64,000 nucleotides of DNA from Sphagnum magellanicum (lineage: Eukaryota; Streptophyta; Sphagnopsida; Sphagnales; Sphagnaceae). Position 1 is the stretch's first letter. Every line of letters begins with the position of its first letter. The stretch spans positions 16,795,666 to 16,859,665 of the forward strand of contig CM038919.1 of assembly GCA_021904315.1 (NCBI GenBank), written 5' to 3'. The position numbers were made by a program, and so were the translations under genes. This document shows, piece by piece, positions 47,763 to 61,072 of this stretch. A model generated the notes under the pieces. That model made no database searches. It was not told the DNA's origin and saw only the letters and a program-made list of their open reading frames with translations.

Positions 47763-48724
47763 CAATGAAGATGCAAAAAGTGCCAACCACAATTCGAAAA
47801 GTCTTGTTTTCTTTATCCCAGTTTTGAAACCTGACATTCTTCATACATCTGCATACTACATGCTAACTTTGTGTTTCTTTGCAGACTTTGTAATAAATAA
47901 AAAAACACAGGAACTGCAGCATACCAATTGCACCCAAGATGGATGTTTCCATTCTTCAATCAAATTCACAGCCCCTCAGAGTTAAACAGAGTTCTTGAAC
48001 TGAGTTCAGAAAGGGTGCAATTTTGGAATACTGAAACGGAGCATACAAACATTACATGAAGTTGAACCCATGATCAATGTACTGAATTGATCTCCTCTCC
48101 TGATTACAAAATCTTAACTACACATTGTAAGCCTGAATACTTGTCCATCTTTCAAAACACCAAGATACGAGAGCACTAAATTCCTGTTATGCATCTCACT
48201 TATCTTTGAAAGAGTCATAAGTTCTAGAGCATACTTTGCTGTAGTGTATACTTCTCTACAGCAAAGCAGCTTCAGACACTACAGAAATGCTCTCTTGTTC
48301 TAAGTTTATCGCATGTCATCACTTGCTTGGAGTGTTGGTTGGGTCTGTGCCATCACAGCCATATGGGTAGGTACAGGTAAAATACTGTCTGATTTACTTT
48401 GAACCCATTGTGCCACTCAAAGAGTCCACAATGATGATACGAAGAGGCAAAATTTACAGTAAGCCATTCCAAAGTGCTGGGTGAAGCCATAGAGCATTCA
48501 CATGACCCAGACTGCTGCTACAAACAGGAAGTATTCAAGCAACGACAAGAGAATCTGATTCTCCATGGTAGAAGCCTGTACACTAATGTCAAATATGAAA
48601 TACTATATACGATAAGGCAGGCTGCCCACGCAAGAGGCAGCACTTTGACAACCCTGTGATACCAGGAGTAACCATTGCAAGACAGCTACAAGGTTCTCTT
48701 TGCAAAACACACTTTGAGAAATGC
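47763..48724. other. 3' flank of the GH81 gene
   Basis: No separate gene. It probably includes the GH81 3' UTR. Base composition is less AT-biased than the deep intergenic DNA. I could not fix the polyadenylation site. Confidence 0.4.
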
Positions 48725-51206
48725 CTAGCGTGTGTAGATCCACCATAGCAAATTGGAGAGAGAATTTCCATCATCATGCTCATTGAGTCTAAGAATCTTG
48801 GAAAGGGCTTCTTGAGGCTCATATATTGCTTGGAGTGCATACACAAACCCTCGCCATCCATCTGTGACATCACTCCTTGTGAGCGAGGGCATTGCCCAGT
48901 TGACAAGCTCTCTAGCAAAATGCTTGTCAGTGAAGATGAATTCAGTAACAGGTGTGATGGGAAGAACTTGAATTCCAAGCCGACAATCTCTTCGTTCAGC
49001 ACCTGCAAACCAAAGTCCACTATCCCGCTTCGTTGACCACAAAACAGAAACCACACGATTCTCATCAACAAATTCAGGATCATACAAGACACTTCCACGT
49101 GGAATGTGCCAAAGGGATTGGGCAGAATGACTCTCAAGAGCTGCAAGTGTCAGTCCAGTGTCAACCAGCGACCGGTCCTTGTATGCTAGGCCAGCTAAAG
49201 CTGCTGCATAATACGCATGGATTGCCTCACTAGTTGATTCTTGATTCCGCCCATCCGCAAATTCCACCAGTCCACCTGCCCATGAGTGTAGCACAAAGGC
49301 ATCAAAGCATCGCAGACGTGGGAAAAACTTGCTGCCATTCAAACTCATGTAGTCGGCAATGAGGGCGTATAAATGGGGCTTGTATTGTTGGCCCCATTGA
49401 GGATCCAACTTGGCTAATACTGCACCTGCAAACAGAAAAACAGTTGGGAAAATCACATTGAATTATGCATTTAGTGGCAGGAATAATGTGAAAAACCACA
49501 CACAATGTCACCAGGAGGTCAAAGGAAAAGAAGAGAAGCAGCGGAATCAAACAGGCAGTGGGGAGAAAAATGACAAGAAGAGAGATGCAAAATTTGACCA
49601 GAAGAAGAGGAGGGCAGAAGGAGGACACCAAGCTGAGGCTGGAAGACACATGAGCTTTCACTACATCAAGAATGTCCATTGTTCAATTGCAATGGCATTA
49701 GTCTGACAAATCTGAGCCATGATCCTGTGACTGTGTACCAGCTATAATAAACCCTAAACTCCAAATACACTTACATAGTCAGGAGTAAATTCTGCCTGGA
49801 ATACCATAGAACTAGAAAACAACCAAATCACAAGTTAGTAATGACTATCCAGAGATGGAAAAGAAGAAGAATGATGCTTCTCCAATTCATGTAAATATAC
49901 CTGCATAAACAAAGTACCCCATATGGTAGTGATGGTCATTGTAGTTCCCAAGACCAAAGTCTGCACCGATATCTCTTGATCCATTCCGACTGATCAGACC
50001 ACCCCACTTCTGGTCATACAAAATTGCATTACCAGGAAAAGTTCCATCAAACCATGGAGTAAGGGACTTATGAAGAAACTCTTGCACCTCATATACAGTT
50101 TGCACAAGCTGAAGCTCTTCAGCAATAAGTGCCAATCGAGCAGCACGAGCCAGAGCTTTTCCATGAAAATAGGTTGATGGATTGGTTATTGTGTTCAATG
50201 CAGCAACGTCAAGTTTTAGGGTTTCCTTAAGATGGGCACGAGCTTCTGGATCTCCAATCCCTGTTGAAGAGTACCAATGGACCGGTATAGGGCTGGCACA
50301 TAACACCCAAGTGTCTCCCAATACGCCTTTAAGATCACCATCAAGACTCTGAAACTGGAGTATGGGAATTGTTTTCAATGGATTATCGTAATGGTGTGAC
50401 ATAATCCCTTGATGAAGTGGCAGACAAACCATGAGTAGTTCACCCCATCCTGCTGTCTTCCAAGTGTATTTTACTTGTGGCGGCTTCAAAAACTCCATAG
50501 TGCCGCCTGTAGGAAAACATGTACTGAACCGATCAAGAACACTCTCTGTTTCTCTATTATCACCAGGAATTGTTGTCATCCTCAGCACCCCCTGGAATTC
50601 TGCTGTTGCTGCCAGCTCTCTTGAAAGCTCCAAAGGAGCTGAAGAATAGATGACCCAAACCTGCCCATTATTGAGCTTGATCCTGTGCTTGGTTTTCTCA
50701 GAATTGGACCAAAAATCCAAAACCGCATGAATGGTGGAGAATACAGGTGTTCCATAATGACAGATGACAGTAATGTATGGGCTTCCCTTCACTAAAGGAA
50801 CTGTCATGCGCTGTCCAAAGTCAAGGGTTACACTTAAGTCATCAAATGCTGAAACAACATGAGTTTCACATCCTTCCTGCAACCTGAGTGACAGATCTGC
50901 AACAAAAGGCTGATAAATGAATGCTCTTTGTGAAGCTTTCCCTGGATAGCAAATGGTGAGCGATCCCTTGTCAGACTTAACTAAGAAAGGGTGAAAATTC
51001 TCATGGCAATTCCCATCGTTGAGCACGAAATTGAGCCAGGGTGTGTTTGTTGGAAACGGTGACTTGCAAATCCGATGACCCCATAGTCTTGTTGGGTTTG
51101 GAGCCACAGTCTCTTGAATCAATGGAAATGGTTGGGGTGTAAAGTCTTCCACCTTCTCATCCTCATCCCGTCTTCCATGAAGGTGATGATGCATCATGTG
51201 GAGCAT
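48725..51206 (-). CDS. GH81 endo-1,3-beta-glucanase, two exons
   Basis: Hydrolyses beta-1,3-glucans. In plants this family includes the soybean glucan-elicitor binding protein, linked to sensing and degrading fungal and oomycete walls. Exon 1 is 51206-49901 and exon 2 is 49425-48725. The donor (GCAG|GTATAT) and acceptor (TTCTGTTTGCAG|GTGC) join in frame to give ...YFVYAGAVLAKLDPQW..., about 668 residues, a normal family length. Catalytic landmarks are the Asp of NYNDHHYHMGY (residue 424) and the Glu pair of NQESTSEA (498 and 502). The C-terminus is intact (LSNLLWWIYTR). I start at the first ATG (51206). The frame is open a little further upstream, and an acceptor-like TTTTCCTGCCAG ends at 51216, so an additional 5' exon is possible. 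The N-terminus is His-rich with no signal peptide visible. No broken codon is seen, so it is probably functional. Confidence 0.95.
49426..49900 (-). other. Intron of the GH81 gene
   Basis: A 475-bp GT-AG intron in phase 1, splitting a Gly codon between the catalytic-Asp segment and the AVLAKLDP segment. The acceptor is preceded by a T-rich tract. Confidence 0.92.
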
Positions 51207-52046
51207 TGCATCCAACTGGCAGGAAAATTCAGCAAAGAGCTACTGCCACTTTCTTCTACAAAACAGTACACAAAGCTCCTCACAGATCATGAATCCCATA
51301 CACAAAGAAACTTTGCCACATTTGAACACAAAGGTGAATAGATTAGTAGCTTACATTACAGGATTGATATAGGGTTTCCCATAAAAGGACCCATTCAAGC
51401 TATTGAACAGAAGAGAACTGCACATGGCTGGATTAGGAAAAACAACCATGGATTCTCTGGACCGAAGCAACAGGAGATACCAATTTGTGGGCTCAGATGA
51501 AGCAAGACTGGAGTTGAACAGACTCCTGCATTGAGCTCACAGCTTCCTTCAAGATGTACTGAAGAATGTGCTGCTAGAACAGACTGATCGGTTTCGATCA
51601 CGAACAAGACCAAGCAAGGATATCTATCATTGGTGGAAACTATCCTCTTTGAGAATGGTAAGAAAATTGCAAACAAAGTAACAGAGAGAGTGCTTGTCTC
51701 TGAGCTGAAAATGGTGGATCTACAGATGCCTGTAACTAGAATCATGTGAGCGGGACAAGCTGAGCTGAGCTGAGCTCTTGTAACTTGCAGTGATCACAAC
51801 CTCTTTCTTCGTGAACCCTGTTGTGCCCTAAAAACATCGCCAAAGAGAGAGACTCCTGACTCCAAAACTCAACTGGACAGCTGAGAAGTGACATCGTCTC
51901 ACAGCACCATCTCACAGCCCCAACACCTTGTGAAGACCAGAAGACCAAGATCGGAACACTGTTCGGATCAAGACAAAGAACAATCCAAAAGACAATCCAA
52001 CGGCATTCCCGATCTGAGCTCCACAAGTCTTAAATTGGGTGCGAAA

Positions 52047-52098
<52 letters not shown>

Positions 52099-52200
52099 GT
52101 TGGTGCAACTCACAGAAGAAATGTTGGAGAGAGTCGACGATCGATCCACCTGCCTGGAATCGTCAAGCACACGAAACGTGATGCTCCTGAAGACTTGAAA
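51207..52200 (-). promoter_or_regulatory. 5' region of the GH81 gene with a GA microsatellite
   Basis: About 1 kb upstream of the start codon, richer in C and G than intergenic DNA. It includes a perfect GA run (52051-52091; CT on the gene's sense strand), similar in type and distance to the one upstream of the NLR. A spliced 5' UTR is possible. No TATA box can be fixed with confidence. Confidence 0.4.
52051..52091. repeat. GA dinucleotide microsatellite
   Basis: About 20 perfect GA units upstream of GH81. Confidence 0.97.
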
Positions 52201-54385
52201 TCCGGGAAAAGAAGAGCTGAAAAAAACGGCAACCCAGAAACGGAATTTACATCAACAACTTGAGAGAGCGTGCATCGATGGTGCAAAGAAACTGCGAAAT
52301 TGGGTCATAAATTTCTCGCTGCCATCAAAGCTCAGAAAGAAAAATTGCCGCGTTCGGTTTTGGTCGGTTGCATTCCTTTGCATTCTTTCTTCTCTCTTTC
52401 ACTTTCCGATGATGATTCATCACGAAACCGCGTTTCATCCACTTCATGTGCATTGTGTCCGCTCTCATACCCGAGGCCAGGATCTGTTCTACAGTAGATC
52501 TGCCACAACCTCTTCCCACACATCCAGACATCCAAATGGAAAGGACAATTGCATTGCTGTATTTGAGATCATGGGGAGTTTCTTCATCTGCCACTGTGTG
52601 CTTGACAAGCTGAAGCTCCATGAAGGACAGAAGGCAACAGGGTTCACGCTCCACACGTTTTTGAGCTAAATTTTCTGCTGCCATCTCTGATGCCCTTCTC
52701 CCTATTCTTGATCAATGCCTTGACAATTCAAAGCTGTTGCAGTACTTCTTTCACCCATGTTGTCTTCTTGTTGTGTTGCCTTCTTGCACCACCACATTGT
52801 TTGTTGTTATGATGGGTTTTCTTTCCTTGAGTAGGGGTATCATGGTTACTTGTGCTTGTTTCATGCAGGTCTGGCTAATTGACTTCTTTTGTTCTTGAGA
52901 GTTTATGTGGTTTGCTGAGGTATGTTGGGCTTTTGCAGATGTATTGAAATACAGAGCTGTTTGCAGTAGTGAAAGGGACATGGCAACAGCAGAGGTTGCC
53001 TTCAGGGACATGGCATCATCAGAGCTTGCCTTCAAGATGTCACAAATGTAGAAGACCTATTACTGGCGAGAGCTTTTGAGTGCTCAGACAACAATACATG
53101 TAATGTTGATGTTGTATAAAATTGGGGCAGACTACTGATCGAAAGTTTACTTTTGCAAACATTAATACGAACTTGACTATGGTGCTGTGGTGCTTTCTAG
53201 ACTAGGCATGTCATGTGGGTGGAATGCAAAATGCTTGGTGATTTCCTTAATGGTGAATAAGTTGAAAGCACAACGAACCCAACTTCTTCAACTCTCAATA
53301 TGCTACATGGCATATTAAGCTCCATTTGGTTCCTCATATCCTGGGCAACCAATATCCTAACATCTGCAGATGTGACAATGTGCTTTGAAAAACAAGGATA
53401 ATTGTTGTGATAGGTACTAAGATTGATGATGGGCAATCCATGCAGTCAACATGTTGTCCATTTGATCACTATGCAAAATGAAGGGAAGTCCAATTGGTGA
53501 AGGATTTCAGGTTTCAGTGCAAGTACATGATAGAATGACTAATGCTTTTTGTCAATGGTATAATACCTATTGAGAATCAATTGCAATTGGAGTCTGATGG
53601 TTTTGTGGATGGTATCAGAGAGCTCGAGACTCAATTGCAAGGAGGAGATGACAGCAGTTGTCATGCAAATTCAATGATAAATCATCATTGTAGTGTTGAA
53701 GGTTTATACTTCATTAACACCCTTCTAATGATTAGTCTTCCAGTGTTTATAGAAATGAAAGCAAGGATGAAGGAATCCAAGAGAAGAGCCTATTTCTTGG
53801 CCACTTATGGGCATTGAGGAAACTACCACTGGGTGAAACAATCTCTATGGCCAAGCTGACAGTTGTGGATTTGTCTTTGTGGATTTTGTCTTTTTCAAGG
53901 GTTAAGTCTTTTGATCTTGATGCATTATGGGGGCAACCGCATGACTTTCATTGGCTGCTGCTCATTTTGAGCAAACTTGGCAATAAGGTTTGTGCCCATC
54001 CCTTGTAATTTCTGTTCTGCTGATCTACCTTAATTGTATCTCTCCTTCTATGAAAACTTGTCATTGCACTTTCTCCACCTTCTCTCTCCTTATTGGAGGT
54101 AATAACGTGGGAAAAGTGATCCTGTCAACTGATTGCTGCAAATTTTATTCTACGATATTTCTGCTACCCAAATGATTCAGTATGTTTCTATAAGAACATT
54201 GTACAATTCTGGATTCAAAATTTTAAATATCATAGTGGTCTTCTTTGTAAGATTTGATTGTCGACAATAAAGCTTATAAGTTTTGTTGACACCCTTGCCA
54301 TAACATGTTATGATGCAGAAATGTGCCAAGCTTGCACCATTTATTCCACTACTGAGAAGTAGGTAAGAAGAGCAAATTCTACCAA
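52201..54385. other. Gene-free stretch upstream of GH81
   Basis: Several plus-strand frames of 60-95 codons are open (for example 52409-52669 and 53542-53817), with mixed codon use but no recognisable domain or splice continuity. I do not call them genes. The moderate GC content would allow a transcribed noncoding or decayed gene. Confidence 0.4.
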
Positions 54386-54579
54386 TGTTGGGCAGTTCTT
54401 TACTTTTACAAAGAACCTTTAGTTCTGGTTCTTAAAAGAACCCTAAACCCTAAAAATAATCCAGTTCCAGTTTGGGTTCTGAACTGGTTCCAAAAATCAG
54501 ACCTGGTTCCAGTTAGATTTTTACTAACTGGAATTGGAGCCAGCAGTTCTAACCCACCAGACTGGGTACCTGCCCAACA
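54386..54579. mobile_element. Small MITE-like element with 10-bp perfect TIRs
   Basis: TGTTGGGCAG (54386-54395) and CTGCCCAACA (54570-54579) are exact inverted repeats around about 174 bp. The interior is dense in GGTTC/GAACC motifs that can also pair. No target duplication is clear. Confidence 0.6.
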
Positions 54580-54593
54580 GGAAAGTTTTGTTG

Positions 54594-54910
54594 GCCTTGC
54601 CTACTACCAAGCAAGGATATTGTGTTTAGATTCATTATAGTGTATAGTAGCTTAAGGGATTTTGGCCCCTAGGTAATAACAATAGGTCTATTTTTATATG
54701 AGGATTTTTGAAACATGATATTTTGGCTTGTGTTGAAACTTGAGATTAGTTATAGAGTTATAATATCTTGAAGGATTTTGATTTCTTTTAGAGGATTTCC
54801 AGTTTTAGGTATATTTTTGCATGGTGAAATATTTGAGTTTCCATAATTCTTCTCTTGCCTTAAGGTACTTTTTAATGTAAATGGCAATGGCCCCAGTGTA
54901 ATTGACACAC
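54594..54910 (-). mobile_element. Single-arm fragment of the 36.5-kb foldback family
   Basis: This matches the reverse complement of about 36452-36765. It shares CAAGCAAGGATATTGTGTTT (complement of 36.73 kb), GGCCCCTAGGTAA and TTTTGGCTTGTGTTGAAACT, and ends at CCCCAGTGTAATTGACACAC. Only one arm and a little interior are present, so it is a truncated copy. Confidence 0.85.
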
Positions 54911-55369
54911 CCCTTGTTCAATTTTTTTTGAATGTGTTTCAGTTTATGATCCAGCTCGAACTATGTATGTGTACATGGCACAATGAATGAATTATTGTAG
55001 GAAAGTTGGGACAATGGAATGAATTCTGACAAGACTGAAGTGTTGGCCTGACTCTGGAGTTTTTCGACTTTGTTTAACTTGCTCCATTTTATTTTATTTT
55101 ATTTTGTTAAACTTCAATGGTATTTGTTTGACACAAGTAAAGCATTTGAACAAAGTTCGCTACTACCCTGGTACATGGGCTAGTTTGACATTAATTACAT
55201 TATTTTCAGAAATGTTGAAAATTTCTGTTTTGGTTCTTGTTTTGCAATTCATGTGTGCAAGAGGATTATGCCACATTTGAAGTGTGGCCCCATGTTTGCT
55301 TGTGTTCTAAGCACAATCACTGTTATCTGCATCTTCCATAGATTTTCATGCCTCAACCTTGCCATGACA

Positions 55370-56660
55370 AAACCTTCTTCTCCATTAAGATAAAGTTTAC
55401 ATTTTGTTTTGTTGTAGGTTTGTCATTCTTTTATCCCCACTCTTAGCCAAGGAGAAAAGATTCTTCATTAAATTAAGAACATACAAGACATCATGTATGA
55501 TTCCATGTTTCCAACTTGTCTTTCCCATTGTTAGAATCTCAACGTCACTGATCCCTTTTACCCAAATCACAACATCATTGGCTACTTGTACACCCCACCT
55601 ATGATAATCAATTTTTAAAAAATGTTTGAATCAATGTTTTTTGTTGGCCATGTGTTCATTTGTTCCAGTGTCAAAAAACCATGTTTTTTCATCTAACTAT
55701 GCAAATCTAATCTACCATGTAAGCATCGCTCACTCTCATGTTGTTGAACTTGATGATTTCAATAACATCATTTGTTGCAAACATCCCTTGCATATAATGT
55801 TTGTTTAATGGCAACTATTGTAATGTGTATCCTTCAAATCAACACTGTTTGCAACACAATATGGTTCAATACATTTGTAACAAACATCCCCTTGCCATTA
55901 GGGCCGTGGTCCTTTTCATTCTTCCTTTCCTTCAATTGAGCACAAACCAATTTTAAGTGCCCTATCACATGACATCTATTGGCCCACAATCTCCATGCCC
56001 TATCTAATGGCACTTCCTCAAATCAATATAATCTACTTCATGCTCCTTGAAAAGATTTATGGGCATCTAAACATCAATTTATTTTCACATTGTTGATATT
56101 GATAGTTTCAACAACATTTGTTGTTGGCTTCCCCTTGCTATCAAGCTCCTTTTCTTTATCCTTCTTCCTTTTTGGTTGAGCACACTCATGCTCCTAATGT
56201 CCAATCTCATGACACTTGTTGCATTGCATATTCTTTTTTAAATCAACAATGTACGTTGCTCACTCCTTCTTTCGTTCTTTTGTAATATTGCTCTTATTAC
56301 TTGTGGGTACATCTTGCCATTAACATGCCTTCCAAAAAAAATTGTGTCAATGTTGCCATTTAGAACCTCTTGTGCTTTCTTCAATGCCTCCTTTTTTTAA
56401 TAACTTTGCATCTAAATTATTCAAATTTTTCTTTGATGTAGGTGTGTTATCCCAAGCATCACACACATTTTCATAACTTGGAGGTAATGTACGAATGATT
56501 TTTGCCATGTTGGATAAATTTAAGCATTTTCTCACCTAGATCACTCAATTGCTTTGAAATCATTTCTATTTTAGAAATGCAAATAACAACATTCTCATTT
56601 TTTTGCATTTTGTTTTGTAGTACATGAATGTTTTCTATTGCATTCTACTCATGCACAACT
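55370..56660 (-). mobile_element. Ty1/copia gag-protease remnant
   Basis: The minus strand carries a gag (UBN2-type) stretch MAKIIRTLPPSYENVCDAWD with LNNLDAKLLKK (56347-56535). A zinc knuckle CNKCHEIGH..EHECAQ lies near 56.2 kb, a second weaker knuckle CHVIGHLKLVCAQ near 55.95 kb, and a protease-side segment HDVLYVLNLMKNLFSLAK near 55.43-55.5 kb. Stops and shifts are frequent. Integrase and RT are not seen, so the element is truncated. Confidence 0.85.
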
Positions 56661-58782
56661 ACCAATTACTCCACAATTTTGGAATTGTCACAACACACAA
56701 GGTAACATTGCACAAAAAAAAAAAGTCGTCTAAAATTTACATAAGGAGAAATTTTCTTTTGTGAATTTCTCTAGATTCATTACATTACAACTCTCTTTCT
56801 CTCTTGTAGTAACACTTGTTACTACATGCCAATGTCCATGTTCTCATTCATCTTGTTAGTAACTTTTGTTGAACATTTGAAAACTTCCCCCCCAAAAACT
56901 ATTGTAATATCTAGTTTATTAAGTGTGTGAACCCATAATCTATTGAGCTTTTTGGTTTAACAACTTGTAGATGGAACTTTTCTACTCCAATTATTGTTAT
57001 ATCTCAAGCCATGAACAATCACAAGAAACATTACAATTTTGATACATTTTATTGAAAATAATTTTGTAGCTTGTAATAAAAAACATGATAATGGTAGCAA
57101 AGAAATAAGAGCATATTAGTTAGAAAGACAACAAGACTAAACCTAAAATAATAGGTCCACAATATCTAAATAATAGGTATCAAAAAGAAAAGTGAGAATT
57201 ACAAATTTAAACTAGTCATATGTCCCAAAAAAAAAGGATTAACTAATGTATCAAAAAAACAATGTCAATAAATCATTCTATATTTTTGGCTACTTATTCA
57301 AACTTATCATAAAATTCAAGTGACTGGAATTTATTTTTTCAAATGTTGGTGATTTTGGGCGATTTTTTCCAATAAAAATCCCTTGTATAGGTCAAAATCA
57401 TATATTTTAGGTTGAAGTTTGATGAAAATTCACCAGCAAAAGAAACATTGATCCAAATTGTATTGTCTATTGGTGTTCTTTTTTTCAATTTCCTAATGGA
57501 GTTAGGGTGGTGAACATCTTTAGGCAGATTCTGGTTTAAATGTTGATATCATTTCAAGGAATTCTTAAAATTGAAGCCAATACACATAAATGTGGTGGCA
57601 CCTTCCGCCCCCCCCCAAAAATTGTCACTTTTAGGTGAATGTTTATTTTTTAAAAAAGGAATATGTGACAAAATATGCCATTTTTAGTATTTTTTGTAAC
57701 CTTTTGGTGAATTTTCGCCCAACAACAAAATCAGTGGTGTCTATCCTAGTGATATTTCTTTCAAATTTTTAATATGGTGTCATTGGCGAGCATCCCAAAA
57801 AATATTTAACATTATATGATGATAGGATTTTAGAACTTGCCTCCATCATGAAAAACATGCTTTAAAGTTTTTTATTAAACTAAAATTAAAGTCCACATGT
57901 GATCCAAAAAAATTGAAAATTGGCTATTTTCCCATGAAAAAATGAGATTATCAAGGCAAAAATTCCCTTTTATTTTTTTCATTTTGGCAAAATTTTGAGC
58001 CAAAAAACGTTATCCACTTTTTTTTATTTAATTTGATTTGAACTAAGGGTCAAAAATTAAACTAGGAAAATAGAATGTTTATCAACCTAATCTTTATTAA
58101 AAAAACACAAAAACCCCAATTAACATTCACAAGCAGTAGTTAACTGCTTGTGAATTTATTGATGCCTGAAAGATGAAACCCAAATCAATTTTTTTGACAA
58201 AATGGTCTCAAATTATATAGACGATGACATTTTGAGCATTTCAGGGGACTTTACTTTAATGTGGGATAAAAAGAAAAAGAAAAAAAAGGCATGCTTAAAA
58301 CATTGACATATTTGAGTACAAAAGTAAAGATCCAAAACCCTGGAACATGATGATTCTTCCAGTCTTGTTTTCTAGTGCAAGAACCCTTATCCTCAAAGGT
58401 CCCTTCCAGAGAACTGTTTGGTTGAGAACTGTTTGGTTTTTCCTACAAACAAAGCATCTTAACATAATAGAGACTGAAGCCTTTTCTCACACTAGTCTAA
58501 ATACAGGATCCTCTTCTCGGCCATCTGGACAATGTAAATTGAACCAGCAGAAATCCTGAATCTCAAAAAGAAACAAAAGAAGAAGAAGGGACTTTTGCAT
58601 AAAGTTGTCCATCATCATGCTACCCACAAACATAACACACATGGCATAGTCGATGACCTCTCCTTTCGAACAAAACATTCTATGAAGTGTCAACACATGC
58701 AGATCACGGCTTATTTTCCGGGATACTTGTGAACAGCATGGACAATTCAGATATTCTATATAGCATGTGCCAGCAAACAGCA

Positions 58783-58824
<42 letters not shown>

Positions 58825-60693
58825 AAAACAAAGATTTAAAGCTGCATTCCATATCCCTTATATATATATAATATAGTTGAGCTTGAGGGGAAAAAATTCA
58901 TGTAGTATGAATTGATCAGGATGGATGGAACTCCCAATGAAGTTGAAATCAATGGATGTTTTGTGTTTTGTAACATGAGCATAACAATTAATTGTCCACA
59001 CCTAGCTCATTAGACTAGAGAGAATGTTGAACAATGCCTTCTTGACCTAGATCATGCAAGAGACAAAGATTGGAGAACCATTGAGATCACCCAACATCAG
59101 CACAGTACACACACACACACATTTGACGAGAGAATAGGGGTTTGGCCCCACACCCAAAAAGACTTGGGCTTGCAAGGTAGCAAGTTAGAAGAGAATAATA
59201 GAGTTTTCCTAATCTAATGGTCTGAATCCAATCCCACATTCCTGGAGAGTAGCTTGGCTTTAAATCCCTGGGTTGGCTACTAGTGTAAACTTTGCTCTAA
59301 TCCTAACTCGCAAGTGCCCCATGCCATTGGCCCTAGTAGTGTGAACTCGTCATTCAACTCATTTCTCCATGCAAACTCAGTTTTTTGCAATTTATTTGAA
59401 TTTTCAATGACAAAGATTACTCAAAATTCATTATCTTTTGTACCTTAGGTCTAAAAACTATGAAATCACTGCTGTAAAATCCCACTCATCAACAAGGGGC
59501 TTTCCAACATGATCAAGAGCATTCACTAAAATTTTCAGTTTTGATTTTAATAAATTTTTTAATGAGAAAGATGTTCAATTAATTAAAAAAAATCTTGCAT
59601 AATAAGTCTAAACATTACAAAACTGCCTCAATGCACCTTTACTTTTCAAAGGCTTTTCAATGATACGAAGAGAGCAAGGTAAGGGTTGCCACAGTTTCAA
59701 AGATCTTAATGCAACAAATAAACAAAACAAACCAAAACATACAAAACAAACAACCTTCCTTAATAGATAGATATGAACTATTCCCCCCTTCATCTCACTT
59801 ACATGGATTTCAATTACATGTAGTCCTTTATTATGTGAAGAAGATGTACAACCAAACAGAAGAATGGATTGAACTAACAACACCCTTTTTTTTCTGGTTG
59901 CTAGGAAGAGCCAAAAGAATGGGTGGCCCCCCACACCCCACCAATGAGAATTGAAAGTTGTGAAGATGCTGTTGTAACACTAGACTTTAACCCTTTTCTA
60001 TAATGAAAACAAAAAACAAGCAAGCTTTTTCTCCAAAGAATCTGGAAAAACCCCAAGGCTGACACATTAAAGTTTTCAGTAAAGTCAGGAAAACACAGCA
60101 CCAAAACCCTGAGTTTGGTCCAAAAGCGGGTGAGATTCAAAAAAGGACATTAGCTGAGTTCCATCCTGTTTTGGGCCCCTCTTGCCCTTTTCCTGAGCGC
60201 CTCCACTGCTTCTCAACGCTATATGTGTGGAACAAACGGGAGTACCCATTGCGCTGCTACTCCTACTTTTGCTGCTCCCACCTGTACGACTACTATAATT
60301 ACTCTCGAACCTTGTGCATTAAATACTGATTTTTCACCATTTCATACCCAGATTTAATAAAATTTCATTACTTTGCGGACCTCAGTCAAAGAGGGCACAG
60401 GGGGTGAAAGGATGCCCAAAGATAGGGTGACTTTAAGGAAAACTCTATTACCTATTAAAAATATTGTGGAAAAATAAAAAGCCTTGGGTGTAAAAATTTG
60501 CAAGCTTGTTAACGGTTTGCCCCGGTGATCTTGATTCTGGGTTGTGAGACACACCCAAACTGCTGTTACACACAGTGTAAAAATTGACAATTTTTGATTT
60601 CATAAAATCTATATGATACCTGGTGGATATCACAGGGCATGTCAGAAAACGAAACACCAGCTAGTGTGGGCATTCCATTTTTTGAAATACCTT
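56661..60693. other. Gene-free stretch with simple repeats
   Basis: No gene is supported over about 4 kb. It contains an A32 run (58790-58821), a short AC run (about 59106-59120), and a T/A-rich tract. Short open frames near 58.3-58.8 and 59.6-60.6 kb lack motifs. Confidence 0.5.
58790..58821 (+). repeat. A32 homopolymer
   Basis: A run of 32 A after a moderately complex stretch. It could be a retroposon tail read on the plus strand, but no retrogene is recognisable before it and no flanking duplication was found. Confidence 0.9.
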
Positions 60694-60701
60694 GCATGTT
60701 C

Positions 60702-61072
60702 CAAGGGTGGTAAAAACCCGATTTTTTCCGCCGGACAAATCGGGTTTAAGGTTTAAATGAATAAAACCCAATTTGTATCAAAACCATGGTTTTATTCCGG
60801 GTAACATTAATCGAGGCCATGTGCACCTGGCCCCAGTTTTCAAGCCTAGGTACAGTACACCAACAGCCAAACTACCAATTGCCCACCTCTGAAGTTCAGA
60901 GTTCTGAACACGGAGTGGGTTGCCAGGTTACCGTTGCCTTCTTTCGCAGTCCGCACCCTATTAAAACCCGATTTTCAAAATAAAACCCGATTTTGTGTGA
61001 TCTCAGACAATCGGGTTTTATATTAAAACCTTAAATAACCCGATTGCAAAAAACCAGGGTCTGCCACCCTGG
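60702..61072. mobile_element. hAT-type MITE, 371 bp, with exact 8-bp target duplication
   Basis: The exact 8-mer GCATGTTC flanks it (60694-60701 and 61073-61080). The ends are CAAGGGTGG on the left and CCACCCTGG on the right, near-inverted TIRs of the CAGGG class seen in hAT elements. Inside, AAAACCCGATTT/AATCGGGTTTT motifs recur in both orientations, so it can fold on itself. It encodes nothing. Mobilisation would have needed a transposase from elsewhere. Confidence 0.9.

Noticed and set aside
48776-49036. Plus-strand open frame over GH81 exon 2
   Set aside because: Antisense shadow of the glucanase exon.
52409-52669. Divergent gene sharing a promoter with GH81
   Set aside because: The 86-codon frame has no domain, no convincing splice sites and no continuation downstream.
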